Source: Auricularia sp. M13
Lineage: Eukaryota > Basidiomycota > Agaricomycetes > Auriculariales > Auriculariaceae
Assembly: GCA_037042915.1 (NCBI GenBank)
Contig: CM073201.1
Location: 1,488,001 to 1,552,000, forward strand
Direction of reading: 5' to 3'
Length of the DNA stretch: 64,000 nucleotides
Shown: positions 34,494 through 47,231 of the stretch, one piece after another
Layout: each line of letters starts with the position of its first letter
How positions within the stretch are numbered: the first letter of the stretch is position 1
Made by a program: the position numbers and the translations under genes
The notes under the pieces: generated by a model
Told to the model about the DNA's origin: nothing
The model's database searches: none
What the model saw: only the letters and a program-made list of their open reading frames with translations

Positions 34494-37400
34494 TCAGAAC
34501 GAGCGCAGGGATATTTGTGGCTTCGCGCTCTGCGCGGACTGGCCCGCATTCGCGCCTCCGATAGCCTGCCGCACGGAAGTCTCAAGCTTCTCGCGGACGG
34601 GCGCATCCAACTTCGCAGTAGCCTCCTTGAACGCGACTGGCGTAGACGTAGCAAAGGAGAGCAGCTGTGCGACAGCGTTCACGTGCAACTGAGTGGGCGG
34701 AGACCTTGCTGGATCAAGTAGCATGACCTGCACAGGAAGCAGAATGGCGAGTGCGAGCGTTCCTAAATGACCATGTCAGAGATCGTCCTAGAATCAGGTG
34801 AGGGCGCACGCTTCGACTCGGGCACCGAATTATAAAAGGCCGTAAACGCCTTCAAAGTTTCTTCAGCCGCCTTGATATAGATTTCTGGCGGCGGCGAAGC
34901 CGGATCGCCTGCGAGAGAGGCGACGCGAGCGACATAGGTGATCATGCCAGGCACCAAGAACTTGACGCAATGCTGCAACGCGGGGTTCCCAGCTGTTGCG
35001 GCATTGATCAAGGTCTTTGCACAATGCGCTGCCGTAAGGGAAATCTGTAAAGGAAAGATGAGTGCATGAGCAAAAAAACTGCTGCCTCCTACATGCCTCA
35101 GATACTTCGATGAGCCGCTGGGAGATCAAGAAACAACACTGCTCGAGGACTGCACTGCTGATTTTGACGCCTATTGGCACGGTCGTGAGTATCAGCACCG
35201 CAGCGAGCATATTGTTTTTCGTCTTGAGTTGCGGAATCGGCCCTTCACGGCCACGCATCTCTTCCATGTTCAACAAACAGGCGGAAAGAAGTCCATGGAT
35301 GACGCGGGCGTAGGGTGCGTTGTCCGCTGTTACAGCAGGTCCAGGAGTGACGTCCAAGAGGGCCTTTAAAGCAGGCAAAGTTGGCCCAACCAAGTCTAAT
35401 TCGGAGAGCTCATCCTTGAGGAAAGCTACGGTTCAATGAGCAGGTGTCACTCTGTGCACATTTGCAGCGCACCACTGTACAGCGTGACGCCAACTGCGCG
35501 GAGGTTCTCTTTGTGAACAGGTCCATAGAGCGCAGATATTGCTGCAAAAGCAGTGAACGCAGTCTTCAGCATTGCGACTCTTTCTGCGGCAGAGTTTCCC
35601 GATTTCGCTGTCATAACTCAGCGTGGGTATGCTCTCAAGGACGCTGGAACTTACACTGAACGCTCCGAGATGCTGGGACAGCATGCCGCAGGACGAATGA
35701 ACAGATTCGCAGACAATCACTCAGTGCCACATCGCGGGGGAATGCGTCGCCAATCGAATTGCCGTTGCTCCTATAGGAGGCATGAGGTCAAGCCCAGCGT
35801 GGGCTAGCAATAAAGGTCATAGAAGTGACTTACGCTTTGGGACGCAGTAGCCGCTCGCCCTGGCTGACCGCGAGAGAGGATATAGCCTCGACTAGATGTT
35901 GCTGGACCAACGCCGGCTCCGTCAAAGCAAGGCGATAGCTCAGCCCGATGAGCTCGTCAAATATAGCCGGTTCGAGCACCGCAAGACCACAATATTCAGG
36001 CCGCACTAAGCTTTTGAGCGCATCGAGCGATGTGATTGTCATTTCCATGCTATCCGCCGTCGACGACGCCTCAGAGGACTGCGATGACAACGCCTCGAAA
36101 ACCAGACCGAATACAGGGAAGAAGAACGCCGTCGGCTCCTCTTTGGACGTCGAAACTGCGGTTTTAGCTGATGCGTCAGTTGGCGGCGCATCCAAGCCAT
36201 CCATGGCGGCAAGGATAGTTGGATCTTGACTTTTCATGGATATTGACACAGCTTTCAATATTCGTGGCCATGATTTCGTGTAGTACTACACCGCCGTCAG
36301 CATGTTCGGCCTTCAGAAAGAGGTTTCGTACCGGTAAGAGTACTTCGCGACCAAGACCGAAGTAGGACGAGTCCACTGCAGCCGACGCTTGGTCCTGAAG
36401 AACCTCCGAATCCACGCGGATACTAGCATAATCGCGCAACGATGCAATCCAAAGCGTTGATAGCGTAGCTCGATGGGGCTTCAGCACATCCTCCAAGTAC
36501 GACTGCAAGGGACTAGATATTTGCAACTCTGCCCAGGCGGTGAGAGTTGAGATACGCAGCATCACAGATGCGTTTGGGCTGAGTTGGCCCATGTCGCCGA
36601 TAGAAAGCGTTCCGAATCCTGGATGGACGTGAGTGCCTGTGTCAGATAGTACTTCAAGGCAGTAGCTTGCCTTTAGATTGCTCCAAGGCAGATGTTAACA
36701 GCTTCAGGATACGACCCATGCGCGATATATCCTTGACGACACCACTACCAACGAAGACAGCGCACACTTGCACGGCAGATGCCAGAACCTCTGGGGTAGA
36801 ATCTTGCCCGAAGGCGGGGGTCAACGCTGCAGTAATCGGTGCTTGATGTTGTTCCAGGAACAACGCATCCTCGTAGTCGGGATCTGGCGATTTGGCAAAT
36901 TTCTACGAAGCATCAGGGATCCGAAAGGTGGAATGTGAGAACCTGCATAACAAACCTCGATAACATCGCGCAACACAACCAGGCCTTCGAGCCTGATCTC
37001 CGGGACATGAGCTGCCGACGCGGTGAATGCCATTTTGATGAGGTCTGGGACACGCGAAACCAGCAGCCGGGAGGTCTGCAGACCGCGACGTTTCGCGAAT
37101 GGTATGTCGAAATGTTCCCGGATCCCTGAAGCAACCGTGATTCTGCAAATTTCATGAAGGCATTGCAGCGCAAATAACTGGGTCCTCCAGCGAGAAGTTT
37201 GGCGCTCGCCAGCGCCGCCAGCAGCGACGCCGAGAGACTCCACTTCGTCGTCCTGCAAGACGGTAGTCTTGGCAGCCGCGTCGACTGCCTGCTGCGACGC
37301 TGTCGTCCGCGACATGATCCTTTGGCAAAGGTCGATCCAGGCAGACGGGTTTTGAGCAGCAGTCTGAGTCAACCAGCTGGTGATGACGTTCCGTACGCCC

Positions 37401-40400
37401 TCTATGGTCGAATCGTCATCGAGCATGCCGAATAGATCCTCGACCAGCTTGTCGCCACCGACTTTTGACATCAGAAGCGCATCTCGCTGAACCAGTCGAT
37501 AAAGTGCGTTGATGGACGCAACCTTCAGCGGTCGCCTGGTAGAGCTGAGGTTCGAGCGCAATCGCTGAATCAAATCAGGCACATCGACATGCTCAGGCGC
37601 AAAGATCAGGAAATGCTCGATGCACCTAATCGCTTCCACACCGATGCCGGCGTCGTCTTCGTGCAGGAACTCGGTGACGAGATCGAGAATGAGGTTCCGC
37701 TTGTGGGATGACTCGAGGAGCTCTGGGCCCGTCACGCCTATGACGGCGTCGATGATACGACAGATAACCTGGTAGGTCGGGAGGTCGCCAGCGATGTTGG
37801 CGTTGTTGGCAGAGCCACCCTCAGGCTCATGGGATTCCAGTGAATATAACTTCACTAGCATGCCAATCGTGCTGTTGATGAAGGGCGCGTAGGAGAGACT
37901 GGCGGCATTGGTGACCTGACTCAAGGCACTCAGAGCCCAGAAATGTACGAGCGGGTGTGGGTCATTGCCGAGCGACATGAGGACATTGACCGTTGTCTTC
38001 AGTAAAGGGCCAGCAGCCAACACTCCCACATGGCTGTAGATAGCCCCAAAAGTGAGAGCACATCCCGCCCGTCCGTGCGGGTCACGGTTGTTGACCACTT
38101 GATCGACCAAAGAGGTAATCTGGCTACTGAGATAAGCAGTACCAGCCAGACCGGCCAGACGACCCAGTGCTTCACTTCCGGCGTTCCGTAGAACAGGATC
38201 ACCATCGATGATTGCAGCCTGAGAAGGGACTGAGCTTTAGTCCAGAAAGACGAGAAATCTCGGACCTTGAGCAGATCTGTCAGAGTAGCCGCAATGTGTG
38301 GGCTTCCAAACGTCTCGCGGGCCTGCCTCTGGCTACCTGCTCCAGCAACGCGTAAAGCTAGCATCAGAGCCACTGTCGCGTTAACGAAGACAGCAGTCTT
38401 CCGACCAACATTGCGCTCCAGCTTTGGCGACCGACACCCATCTACCAGCTGTGCGATAGTCTTCGAGCAGAGCCCTGGATCTTGAAGGGGCAGCAATTGT
38501 GCAAAAAGCTCTATTGCCCCGTCGATAACTGCAGTCGCCGGAGGGGCAGGATCGGGCCAGCTAGTGCCGAGCTTGAACGACCTCCAAAGCACGGAAGTAT
38601 CGTGCTCGAAAGAGCCGAGTACGGGTGTGGTAATCTGCGGATATATTAATAATAGGATGGTCGAAGGTGCTTATCCAGCGTACCATGCTATCGATTCCAG
38701 CTTCGATAACATCGCGGTTGAGCCTATCGCCCGAGTCCTGACCTGAGGTATCAGCCGTCACCGCGGCCTCAGATGCACTGGCGAGCTTCGTGACTCCAAA
38801 GCCGTAACCGTCGGCAGACAACCATACGGAGGAAAATGTCCCAGACGACGTTGCAATGGCAGCTTGCATAGCCGAGCCATGATAGCTGTCGGCACTGGCG
38901 AAGAGAGTCACAGCAGATTGCAAAAGGGTCTCGGTCGTGGATAATGTCAGGCTCGAGAACCCAAGCGCAGAGTAGCATTGGTAGATGCGTCCACGCAACA
39001 TCGCCTCGCGTACGTTCAGAGGCACCTCCATCTGAGCTGCGGAAATGGTCGGAGCAGGCATTTCCTCTGGGGATTGTGCTATCCATGCATTGGCAAAGAG
39101 GAGGGCGTGGTTGAGCAAGGAAGACACGCGGCGAGCTACATCCAGCGTGATGAGGGCAGAGTTGTTCTGCAGGAAGCAGAAAATGGCGCCAAGAGCGCAC
39201 TCGCGGACGTGCAGTAGGAAGCCCCATTCGGCATCGCTGCGCCCAGTATTGGGCGCAGTGTCCTTGCTGGTTGGCTTGGGCAACGCGTTTCTCCAGAGGA
39301 CCATAAGTTGCGGCAAGTGGGCTCGTACAAAGTTCGGCCCAAGGCACATCAGCGAGGAAATACAGGTCCAAGCCACCTCCACTTCAATGCCAGCAATCTT
39401 GATGTCGTGTTCACCAGATCGCTTGAGCAGCTGGATAGCGACGTCAAGAACCTTGGCGCTCAAGTCGTAGGAGACGTAGAGCGGCTTCTCGGGGATGACA
39501 GAAAAGAGTGCAGCAAGACCATAGGCATGTCCGAGAGTGCGCTTGTCGATGTCCGAAGGCGCAGCGTTCGACGTCAACGCAGCGATGTTATTCTGCAGCG
39601 CCTCCAAGGTCGTGAGTATCGATCTAGCCAGTCTGCGAGGGGCAGCATGACAAAATGAGCGCAATGCCCAGGCAGCAGCTACCCGAGTTGAGTGGCTTGG
39701 ATGTGACAGGATCTCCAATAACGGGTCTGCGAGAGCGTCCTGCACCGGTGGAGGTGCGCTTCCGAGCTGCTGAAGGAGCCCAGCGATCTCTCGGAGAGCG
39801 ATGACGAGAATCAGCGGGCTGGGGGCTACTTGGCCCGGCATGATTGCAGGCCACTTCTTGACATACGACAGTGAAAGCTCGCGAACTGCACCGATCTGAC
39901 CCTGCTCGCTGAGCATGCGAATGCCTATAAGATCCCGCAGGAGCAGGCCAACGAGCTTCCGAATTGTGAGTATTTCGTGTCTGCTCGAGGTACTCCGTGG
40001 TGTAGACACGATCTCGGTGAAGAAATGCCGTACTACGATGGCGTAGTTGGCCTCTACCCAGCTGGATCCCAGGGTCAACAGCAGCGTGGCATAGAAGTCA
40101 AATATTCCAATCCTAGCCTTGCGCGTGGTGGCTGCTTTGTTGAACTGCGCTGACAAGATGAGGAGCATTTCCTGCGGCGTCAGAATCAGCTTGGGGCCTT
40201 CTGTCGGGATTCCCATGGTGGCCGGAGCGGCGCTGTCATCGTCCTGTTCCTTTTTGCCTTTCTTCTGGGGCTCTGGGGGAGCAGCACGTTCGAACTGCGT
40301 GGAGGCGAGCATATGTCCGGCAAGACGGGCAAGAGCACGGCGCGTCTGCTGATCTGCGGTATCGAGGCTCTTCACACAGAGCAGTACGATGGCTTCAACA

Positions 40401-41366
40401 TCGGAGGCCATTCTCGTTCCATCTCCCGAAGGATAAAGTGCGATTAGAACCTAGATAGATTAAAATTTAAGTATATCAGTGGACCAGTGTACACACCTCA
40501 GCGGCCGCACGTTGGATAGGGAAGGCTTTGTCGGACAGATAGCCGCGCGATTGTTTAAGAACGTCTTTCATCGTCGAGTCCGTAAGAGCGCGTGAAGCCG
40601 TTCCAAGGACTTTGCGTAGACAAACGAGCGCATTGTAACGCAGGAGGACGGTCTGTCATCGCAGAAGTTAACTCAAATGCATTCAGGAGGCTGCATAGAA
40701 CACACATTTACGGACGCCTTTGCTATACGGAGACAGACCAAAGCTATGTCCGTAGCAAGCGACATGATCTTATAAATGGCGTCAATTTACATACTGGGTC
40801 CTGCGAAGTGAGACGCACCTGGGCACCGTGTACACGCATGACCTCTCCCATGCAGTACAGCGCGGTCCTACAGTCATCAAGGTTCAGCAAGAGTCGAAAT
40901 GCATGGGTATAACACGTACACTCGCGCGTCTTTATTCTCTGCGGGTTTGAGCTCGCTAGCGGCCTTGAAGAATGTCTGCATCGTGTCGAACATGGTACGC
41001 GTTTCGGCCTTCGAGTATAGGGCGACAAGACATCTCCCAGCCAAATTGCGCACTGAGCGCCCTGGTAAGGAGTACGGCTCTGCCGCGGTCACAATCTTGA
41101 TCAGAGTCGTCTCGAGCGACGCCTGCGCCGGCTTGAGCACATCCTAGCAACTCGTGAATACAGAGGCCCGGGAATGAGCATGGGGACTAGGTTGCATACA
41201 ACTCCTAATTCATTTATGGCTTTGTCTGCGCGAGATAGCCAGTGCAAAACGTATATTTCGCCATTCTCGCCCGTTACTTTGGACTGCACACCGATTAGTC
41301 GCCTAACGGGAACTCTGTTGCGCGAGAACGAACTTCATCGATGCGTAGGTCTTCCGGTGAAGCCAT
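34494..41366 (-). CDS. LAA1: HEAT-repeat protein LAA1/HEATR5, AP-1 accessory factor
   Basis: A very long multi-exon gene from ATG 41366 to the stop at 34494. The first residues MASPEDLRIDEVRSRA and EIYVLHWLSRADKAINEL match the HEATR5/Laa1 N terminus. Diagnostic internal segments are VVNNRDPHGRAGCALTFGAI, HPLVHFWALSALSQVTNAA and MLLLDPARSPPTQLHVNAVAQ-like sequence near the C terminus. Nearly the whole protein is helical HEAT repeats, roughly 2,000 residues, as expected for the family. Laa1 helps AP-1 clathrin adaptors function between the trans-Golgi and endosomes. The largest uninterrupted coding blocks are 38561-40411 and 36821-38110. Exact exon borders at both ends were not all resolved. 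Confidence 0.88.
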
Positions 41367-41653
41367 GGCCTTGGGCCGTATGGAGCGTTCGTGAGGGCGC
41401 GCGTCGCGAACGCGATCGTAAAGAGCAGTCGCAACTCTGAACCCGCGCCGCGCCACACAGGTCAATAGGTTGCGCAAACAACTCCAATCAAATGGCAGCT
41501 CTTCCTCGCACTCCAACTTCAACTAATCCATTATGGCAAGCACATCCAGATTACGATATGAGTGAGGTACTTTTATAGGCATTATCAACATGATGATTCG
41601 TCACGGGTCGTTCCTTGACTCGTCAGGCCAAGTCTACCAAAGTTCCAAAAATC

Positions 41654-44033
41654 TCAGGCAACGTCGTAAAGGCCTCCTGAGAGATACACATCGCGCAGAT
41701 GCACCGAGACAGGGTCAACGATGTTGCGTAGTGCAGCGACAACCGCCTGGGCAGTCACCTGTAAGCCCCAGAGGCTGACAGTCTTGACGCGCCGGTTGAG
41801 GTTGTGTGTAACGTGATACGCAATGGCCTCATACGTCTGAGGAGTAATGAGCGACGTTGCGGCAGTCAAATAAGGACGCGGACCTTCAGCGCTATGGCGT
41901 CGATAAGACCAGCCTCCCACATTGTCCAAGAACCGTCGAACTCGCTGAGGTCCTTCACGACCGTGCAGTGAATAGGGATGAGCGTCTTGTTAGCACTGGT
42001 ATAGCGAGGGCATTAGCCATAAAAGACAACGACCAAGCGGGCACACACTTGACGAATGCCGCCATGGGCCTGATGAGCGCATAGTTAACGTATGACAAGT
42101 CCCGCGTGAAGATGGGCACGGTCGCCTTCAAATCTCTGAATCGAATATCGATGTCGATGACGACGACTTGTCTATCCTTCTGCTCCTCGGCCTCAAGCTG
42201 GTCCTCCGCATCCTCCGGGGCACGGAGCGGCGGTTTGGCAAGCACACGTTGGCCAGGAATGCGGTCGTCCAGGCCACTGTTTATGTTGGCCGCAATCTCG
42301 GAGATGATGTTCTTAAAATCGATATCCTCGGACGGGCTGCGCGGGAAGGTGATGTCCAACACGGCGTCGAACTTGCCCGCCGTGATCCAGGAGATGGGCC
42401 CGTCGGTACCAGACATATACTGGAGGTGGTCAACGCTGACACCATCGATCCGGAAGCGTGACTGCGACTTCAACTTTCAGTTCCAAATGGCGATTATTAC
42501 GCAGCTGTCGCACCATTCGGACGCCGTGGCTCTCCTTGGTGTCTTCATCCGTTGTGCGGCCGATACTCTGCGGCCGGTGCACACTGAACAGACAGTTGTC
42601 AAACTGGCCTACAACGCTCTCGGCAGAGAGGAAGTCGTAGAAGAGCCACTGTTTCCGCAGTCGATGCAGATCGGCGCGGAATATAGATGCTGTATATGGA
42701 CGGAAATGACCAGGCTGGTAGACAGTGATGAGCACATCTTCTAGCTGCAGAGATTCCAATTCGAAATCGCCTGGCTGCGCTGGATGACGAAAAGCTGCCG
42801 GGTCTAGAGGATGGTCGGGGTCGTATTGTATGCCTGTACGGTCTACAAAAGGTCATCAGCGCAACACATTGTGAAACGGTGCATGCAGACAGACCGAGGA
42901 CTCCTCGCACGCCCTTGATGACACAGTCAGTTACAATCCCCTTCCCATCCAGCCAACGCCATAAAGACAGTGTCACATCGATCGAAGCGATGTCGAGATC
43001 GTACATGCTCATGTTGAGGTCCTGCGAGCCGGTCGCGTCCTTGGCTGGGCGGCGGGAGATGTACACGTTCTTGAACGATATACGAGAGTCTTTCCATTTC
43101 GGTACAACAGCTGACTCGAAGACCACAGTGACGCCGGTCTCTTTGGTTAGATAATTGCTTATTGCCCGCGCAACGTTCGCTGCGGCACACGGGTCAGATG
43201 AAGACTGTGGATAAGCAAGACGCATACATTGCAATGATAAGCTATTTATCGTCGTAATGACGACCATGAAGAAGGTCGTTCTGCAACATGTTATTTCAGG
43301 AAGAGTTGGGCGAGAAAGGAACGCAAACGTACGTGCCGACGAGGATCCACACCGTCTGACCAACAAGAAACCAGCTGAAGAAGGCCGACCAGTCGTCGAC
43401 ATTGAAAGGCCGGAAGGACCTGACGGCAAACCACTTGAAGCGTATTCGCATGCGCTGCCATACGTTCGTCGCCACCGATAGAAGTTCGTCGCGCGACGGT
43501 CGGTGCGCATACGGAAATGACTTTGCTAATCGCTGGTAGAGACGGGAAAACTGCTCCGAGTTTGCAACGTGCGGCTGGTTCGGCTGCTCGTGCTGTTGTT
43601 GTGCCTCCTGCGGCGTTTCGCTTTCCGGGCCATGTTTTTGCTGTTGGAGTCGAAACACCGATGCATGAAACGAACGGAATTCCGGCGCTAGCAAACGCGA
43701 GCGAGACGACGGATGTGTGCGACATGCAGTCGATGCCGACGCAAGCGGCTGCGAGTGCTGACCCGGCTGTGAACCTGGTATGCGTCTGGTCGTGTGCAGC
43801 AGTCGTCCGCTATGGCAAGTTGGCGCTGGAAGAGACTTTGCTTGGTCCAGAAAGAACGCCCTGAGAGCGACGAACGTCTGTGAGCGTTGCGCAGGCGTGC
43901 GCGATATTGAGCGAGTCGATGTTGCGTGCATGCCGCGGCACGCGGCGAGCATGACGCGTGTGAGTTCAAGAGGAGCAACTAATCGAGTCACGGAACTTTT
44001 CGCGATTGGATTCACGCTCTGATAGTCCATCAT
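41654..44033 (-). CDS. Mitochondrial inner-membrane protein Mdm31/Mdm32 family
   Basis: Starts at ATG 44033 (a second Met directly follows; an alternative start at 43952 begins MLAACRGMHATSTRS). The N-terminal ~150 residues are Arg/Ser/His-rich, like a long mitochondrial presequence. A membrane segment follows (SAFFSWFLVGQTVWILVGT). The Mdm31/32 domain then runs through YDLDIASIDVTLSLWRWLDG, GDFELESLQLEDVLITVYQP, WLFYDFLSAESVVGQFDNC and IWRFRDLK-type sequence. The end reads LWGLQVTAQAVVAALRNIVDP. Mdm31 and Mdm32 act in mitochondrial shape, nucleoid inheritance and lipid homeostasis in yeast. I cannot tell which paralogue this is; many basidiomycetes seem to have a single one. Five or more introns are present. 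Confidence 0.88.
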
Positions 44034-44448
44034 GCGATCCCACTATTTTCAAGTCACGCCAATACAATCAGATACATGGCAGCCGTCATCTCAGTCATGC
44101 CTCACGCGGCGCAGAAACATAGAAAGTGAAGCAGTTCTGCATGGAGAAAGCCGGTGTGACCCTACAGCACTCGAACGGGGCACACAGAGCGAGCTGGAAT
44201 AACAAGTGAGAGGCTCTCTCTCTAGCTATCCCATGGATACAGAGCCCGTGATTCTGAACAGCGAATGGGACACGCAATTTACCATATCTATCCGACGAGC
44301 GCGATCCTCAGGGGCTCCTGAGGCAGGGGGGAAGAGTATAAATTCGGACGCGTTGCCTCCCGAAAGGTTTTCCCATCTCTCCCTCACCCTCTCACTGCCG
44401 CATATCCCCCAGCTCCTCAGCCCGCCCCCGCCACTCTTTACTCTCACA
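44034..44448. promoter_or_regulatory. Divergent promoter region, MDM31/32 and secreted protein
   Basis: 415 bp between divergent starts. A TATA-like GAGTATAAATTC lies at about 44335-44346, roughly 100 bp before the secreted-protein ATG, followed by long CT-rich tracts (44370-44445) typical of strongly expressed fungal genes. Confidence 0.55.
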
Positions 44449-45145
44449 ATGCGCACTGCTACTCTCCTCCCTCTCCTCGCGGCCGTCCTCGCTGCAGTGG
44501 TGTGTCGCGTTGAGTGTCGTTGGGTCCTTTATCGTGGCTGACACTAGTCTCAGGCGCTTCCCATTGCCCCGAACTCCGAGGACACCGCGTCCGCGTCGTA
44601 CAATGTCGAGAATCTGGCCGCACCCGTCGCGGAGAAGCGCATCTACACCGCCGCAGTCGAAGAGCAAACGACCTCGACGTCCGCCACCTCTGTCGCAACT
44701 GCCACTGCGCATCCCTCCAAAGAGGCGCTAGCGCATGTCGACTACGCGAAGAACAAGTATGTCGGTCGCGCGCTCCTCGCCGCCGTCGAGTCCAGTGCCT
44801 CCGCGATCGAGACGACCACTTCCGCCACGGCCGTGACTACCACCACGGCGAGCGCGAGCGCGACCGTCTCTCCGGCGGTCAAACAGGTCAACGCATCCAA
44901 GGTAACGTTCCCCTTTACCCTTTCCATTCAGCTCTTTTCTGAGAAGCGTCGTGTAGTCCAAGACCGTGCACATCGAGCGCGACGATCTCCCTATCGTTGA
45001 CGACGTCACTATGGACGGCGACATCAATGAGGTTGAAGCCCGCGACTCCGAAGACATGGTCGGAACGATGCTGGCTAAGCTCAAGGAGTTGAAGGCCATT
45101 GACTCTCAGGCTGATCGCACTGCGGACGACCAAGCTTCCTACTAG
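44449..45145 (+). CDS. Small secreted Ser/Thr-rich protein with putative Kex2 site
   Basis: Three exons (44449-44499, 44554-44901, 44957-45145) encode 195 residues, and the sum is a multiple of three. A classical signal peptide (MRTATLLPLLAAVLAAVA) is followed by a short pro-region ending VAEKR, a dibasic site as cut by Kex2. The mature part is rich in Ser, Thr and Ala, then acidic, with no Cys and no recognised domain. The upstream TATA-like box and CT-rich leader suggest good expression. I recognise no family. It could be a cell-wall-associated or extracellular protein. Confidence 0.75.
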
Positions 45146-45328
45146 TGGTTCCTCACTGTACCTCACTCATCCAATCCCTTGTGCAAATTGATGATACTTT
45201 GACTCTGCGCGGTTCGATGCGATAATGCGTGAGTTGATAGATTACAAGGCCTAAGAGTAAGAAAATAAGTGCCACAGGGAACAGCAGGTCTTGCCTGGCG
45301 ATATACAGGCAACGCGATGAGGTATTCC

Positions 45329-46989
45329 TCATTCTGCTTCGGCAGTCCGGAAGCGCACCCTCACTTCGTGCACCTCCTTTTTGCGTTCGACGAGGCGATC
45401 GCGAATGAGCTCCTCTAATTCGGTTAACTCGGCGACAGAGGCGTCGCTCCGAACGCGTGCGGTCACGTCGACAAACATTAGGGAGCCGGAGCGTACTGCG
45501 CGGAGGCCTTCGAGACCGACCAGCTTCGTGCTGTCGGAAGAGGAGGCAGCATCGGCCAATATGTGGTCCAAAACTCGTTCGAGCTTGCGACGCGTAGTTG
45601 GGGAAACTCCAGCATCTGTCAGCTCCTTCAGTGCGCCGAATAATATTCTGGTGCTCTGAAGCATGATGACGACTGATACCAGCACACCTGATGGAGGGAG
45701 TGAGCACCAGTATGTCACGGGAGGATAATGGTGAACGAACCACCGAGGGGATCAAGTGGTAAACCCGGGAGAAACCAGGTACCTATAATGGCGACGAGCG
45801 CGACAGAGCTGGTGTACGCGTCGCTACGATGATGGAGTGCGTTGGCGTGCAATACGGGACTGTGTTCTTCGATCGCGACGCGCTTGGTGACGCGGTAGAG
45901 ATACTCTTTACACAGCACAGAGGCGAGCGCAAACCAGGCAGCATTCGGGTCTAATGCGAGACTGTGCGAGTGCGAGTGGCCATGGGAATGGGCAGCATGC
46001 AACGTCTCGTGGGACGGTACCAGCGCCTGGAGGATATCGTGTGCGGCCCCGGCGGGCATAGCGGCGATTGTCGGCGCCAGGGTGTCCATGAGGAGGTTGA
46101 ACGAGTGATAGCCTATGCCCAGTGCCCCACCTGTGCGGCTGTGAGTTCCTCTGGCTAGGCAGCGGCACGCGAGGTCGCTGCGCACCGATCAAGAGGAGAC
46201 TGATCGCTGCTGTCCCCATCGTCTCGAATTTAGCGTAACCTGGCGAACAGTTAACTCTCCGAGTTGTGCTATAGGCATGCGCAGCGGACCATAAGGATAC
46301 GTTTCCGACGGTGGTCGTCGAGAGAGCCTCCAGCAAAATAAAGTCACGAAGTCGCCCAACAAGTCTGGACGACGTTAGCGCGCGTAGCCGCTTAGTGAGC
46401 AAGGCCAGCCAGCTCACCAGAAAGACTGTGGCCTGCGTCCGCAAGGAGAGACGCAGAATTCAGGGACCTGCGCGGTACTCTGTCAGGAATGACAGTCAAT
46501 GGAGGGAGTGCGGAAAAGGACGCACCAGCCTGCAACACCCTTGCCCACTGTCAATGCGACGTTCGAGGCCAGACCAATAAGCGTTATACGTCCGCCACGG
46601 TCACCTAGACTCATGCGCGAGCGTGAGCGTAGCCAATGAGACGCTGTGCATTGCAGCAGACCTTTGCCCGCGAGCGTGTCGATGATCATCTTGTTGCCGG
46701 CAGAGTGGTCGTGCTCCTCGTGTGAATGCGAGTGGAAAAGGCCGTGCGAGTGGCCATGGTCGTGGTCATGGTGATGGTGGTGCTGGTCCGAGTCAGACTC
46801 GTCGGATGAGAGCGTATACGACGTGTTGCTCTTCTTGGCCGTCGAGTTATGTCTGCGCGCGCGCAGGGCCATGGCGAACGAAGCGGAACGCGACGCGGGG
46901 AGTGGCTGGGAGCAGGGCAGCGCAGGCAGGGTCCGCGTCAAGAGCCTAAGTGCGAGCGACCTTGACGGTGGCCGGTTAAGAAGTATCAT
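45329..46989 (-). CDS. Mitochondrial cation-diffusion-facilitator transporter (MMT-like)
   Basis: Start ATG 46989 (an upstream TTG in frame is not used). The N terminus MILLNRPPSRSLALRLLTRT fits a mitochondrial presequence. A His-rich loop (HHHHHDHDHGHSHGLFHSHS) follows. Membrane helices carry the two CDF metal sites: GHSLSDLLGDFVTL, rebuilt across an intron, and LHANALHHRSDAYTSSVAL. A second His cluster (HSHGHSHSHSLA) lies in the cytosol/matrix loop. The C-terminal domain (RRKLERVLDHILADA, VDVTARVRSDAS) is the usual CDF cytoplasmic fold. Yeast Mmt1/Mmt2 export iron from mitochondria; other CDF members move Zn or Mn. The metal here is not provable from sequence. Confidence 0.88.
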
Positions 46990-47231
46990 CGACAACTCAA
47001 ACCGACACGTCGATCGTTCTTGCTCGACTGCGGTGCAAAAACCCGCGCAGATCTTCCGAACACCCCGGAACGGCCCTTGGAGAGCAAGATTATACCAGCA
47101 TGCACATTCAGAGCAACGGTACTACATAGGACTGGCTGTACAGCGGAGGCGGCGAAGTAGAAGTAATTGTCCCACAGATCCAGGCATGCAGCGGTCGTAA
47201 AAAGTCCATCTTATACCAAGAAACAGCTTCT

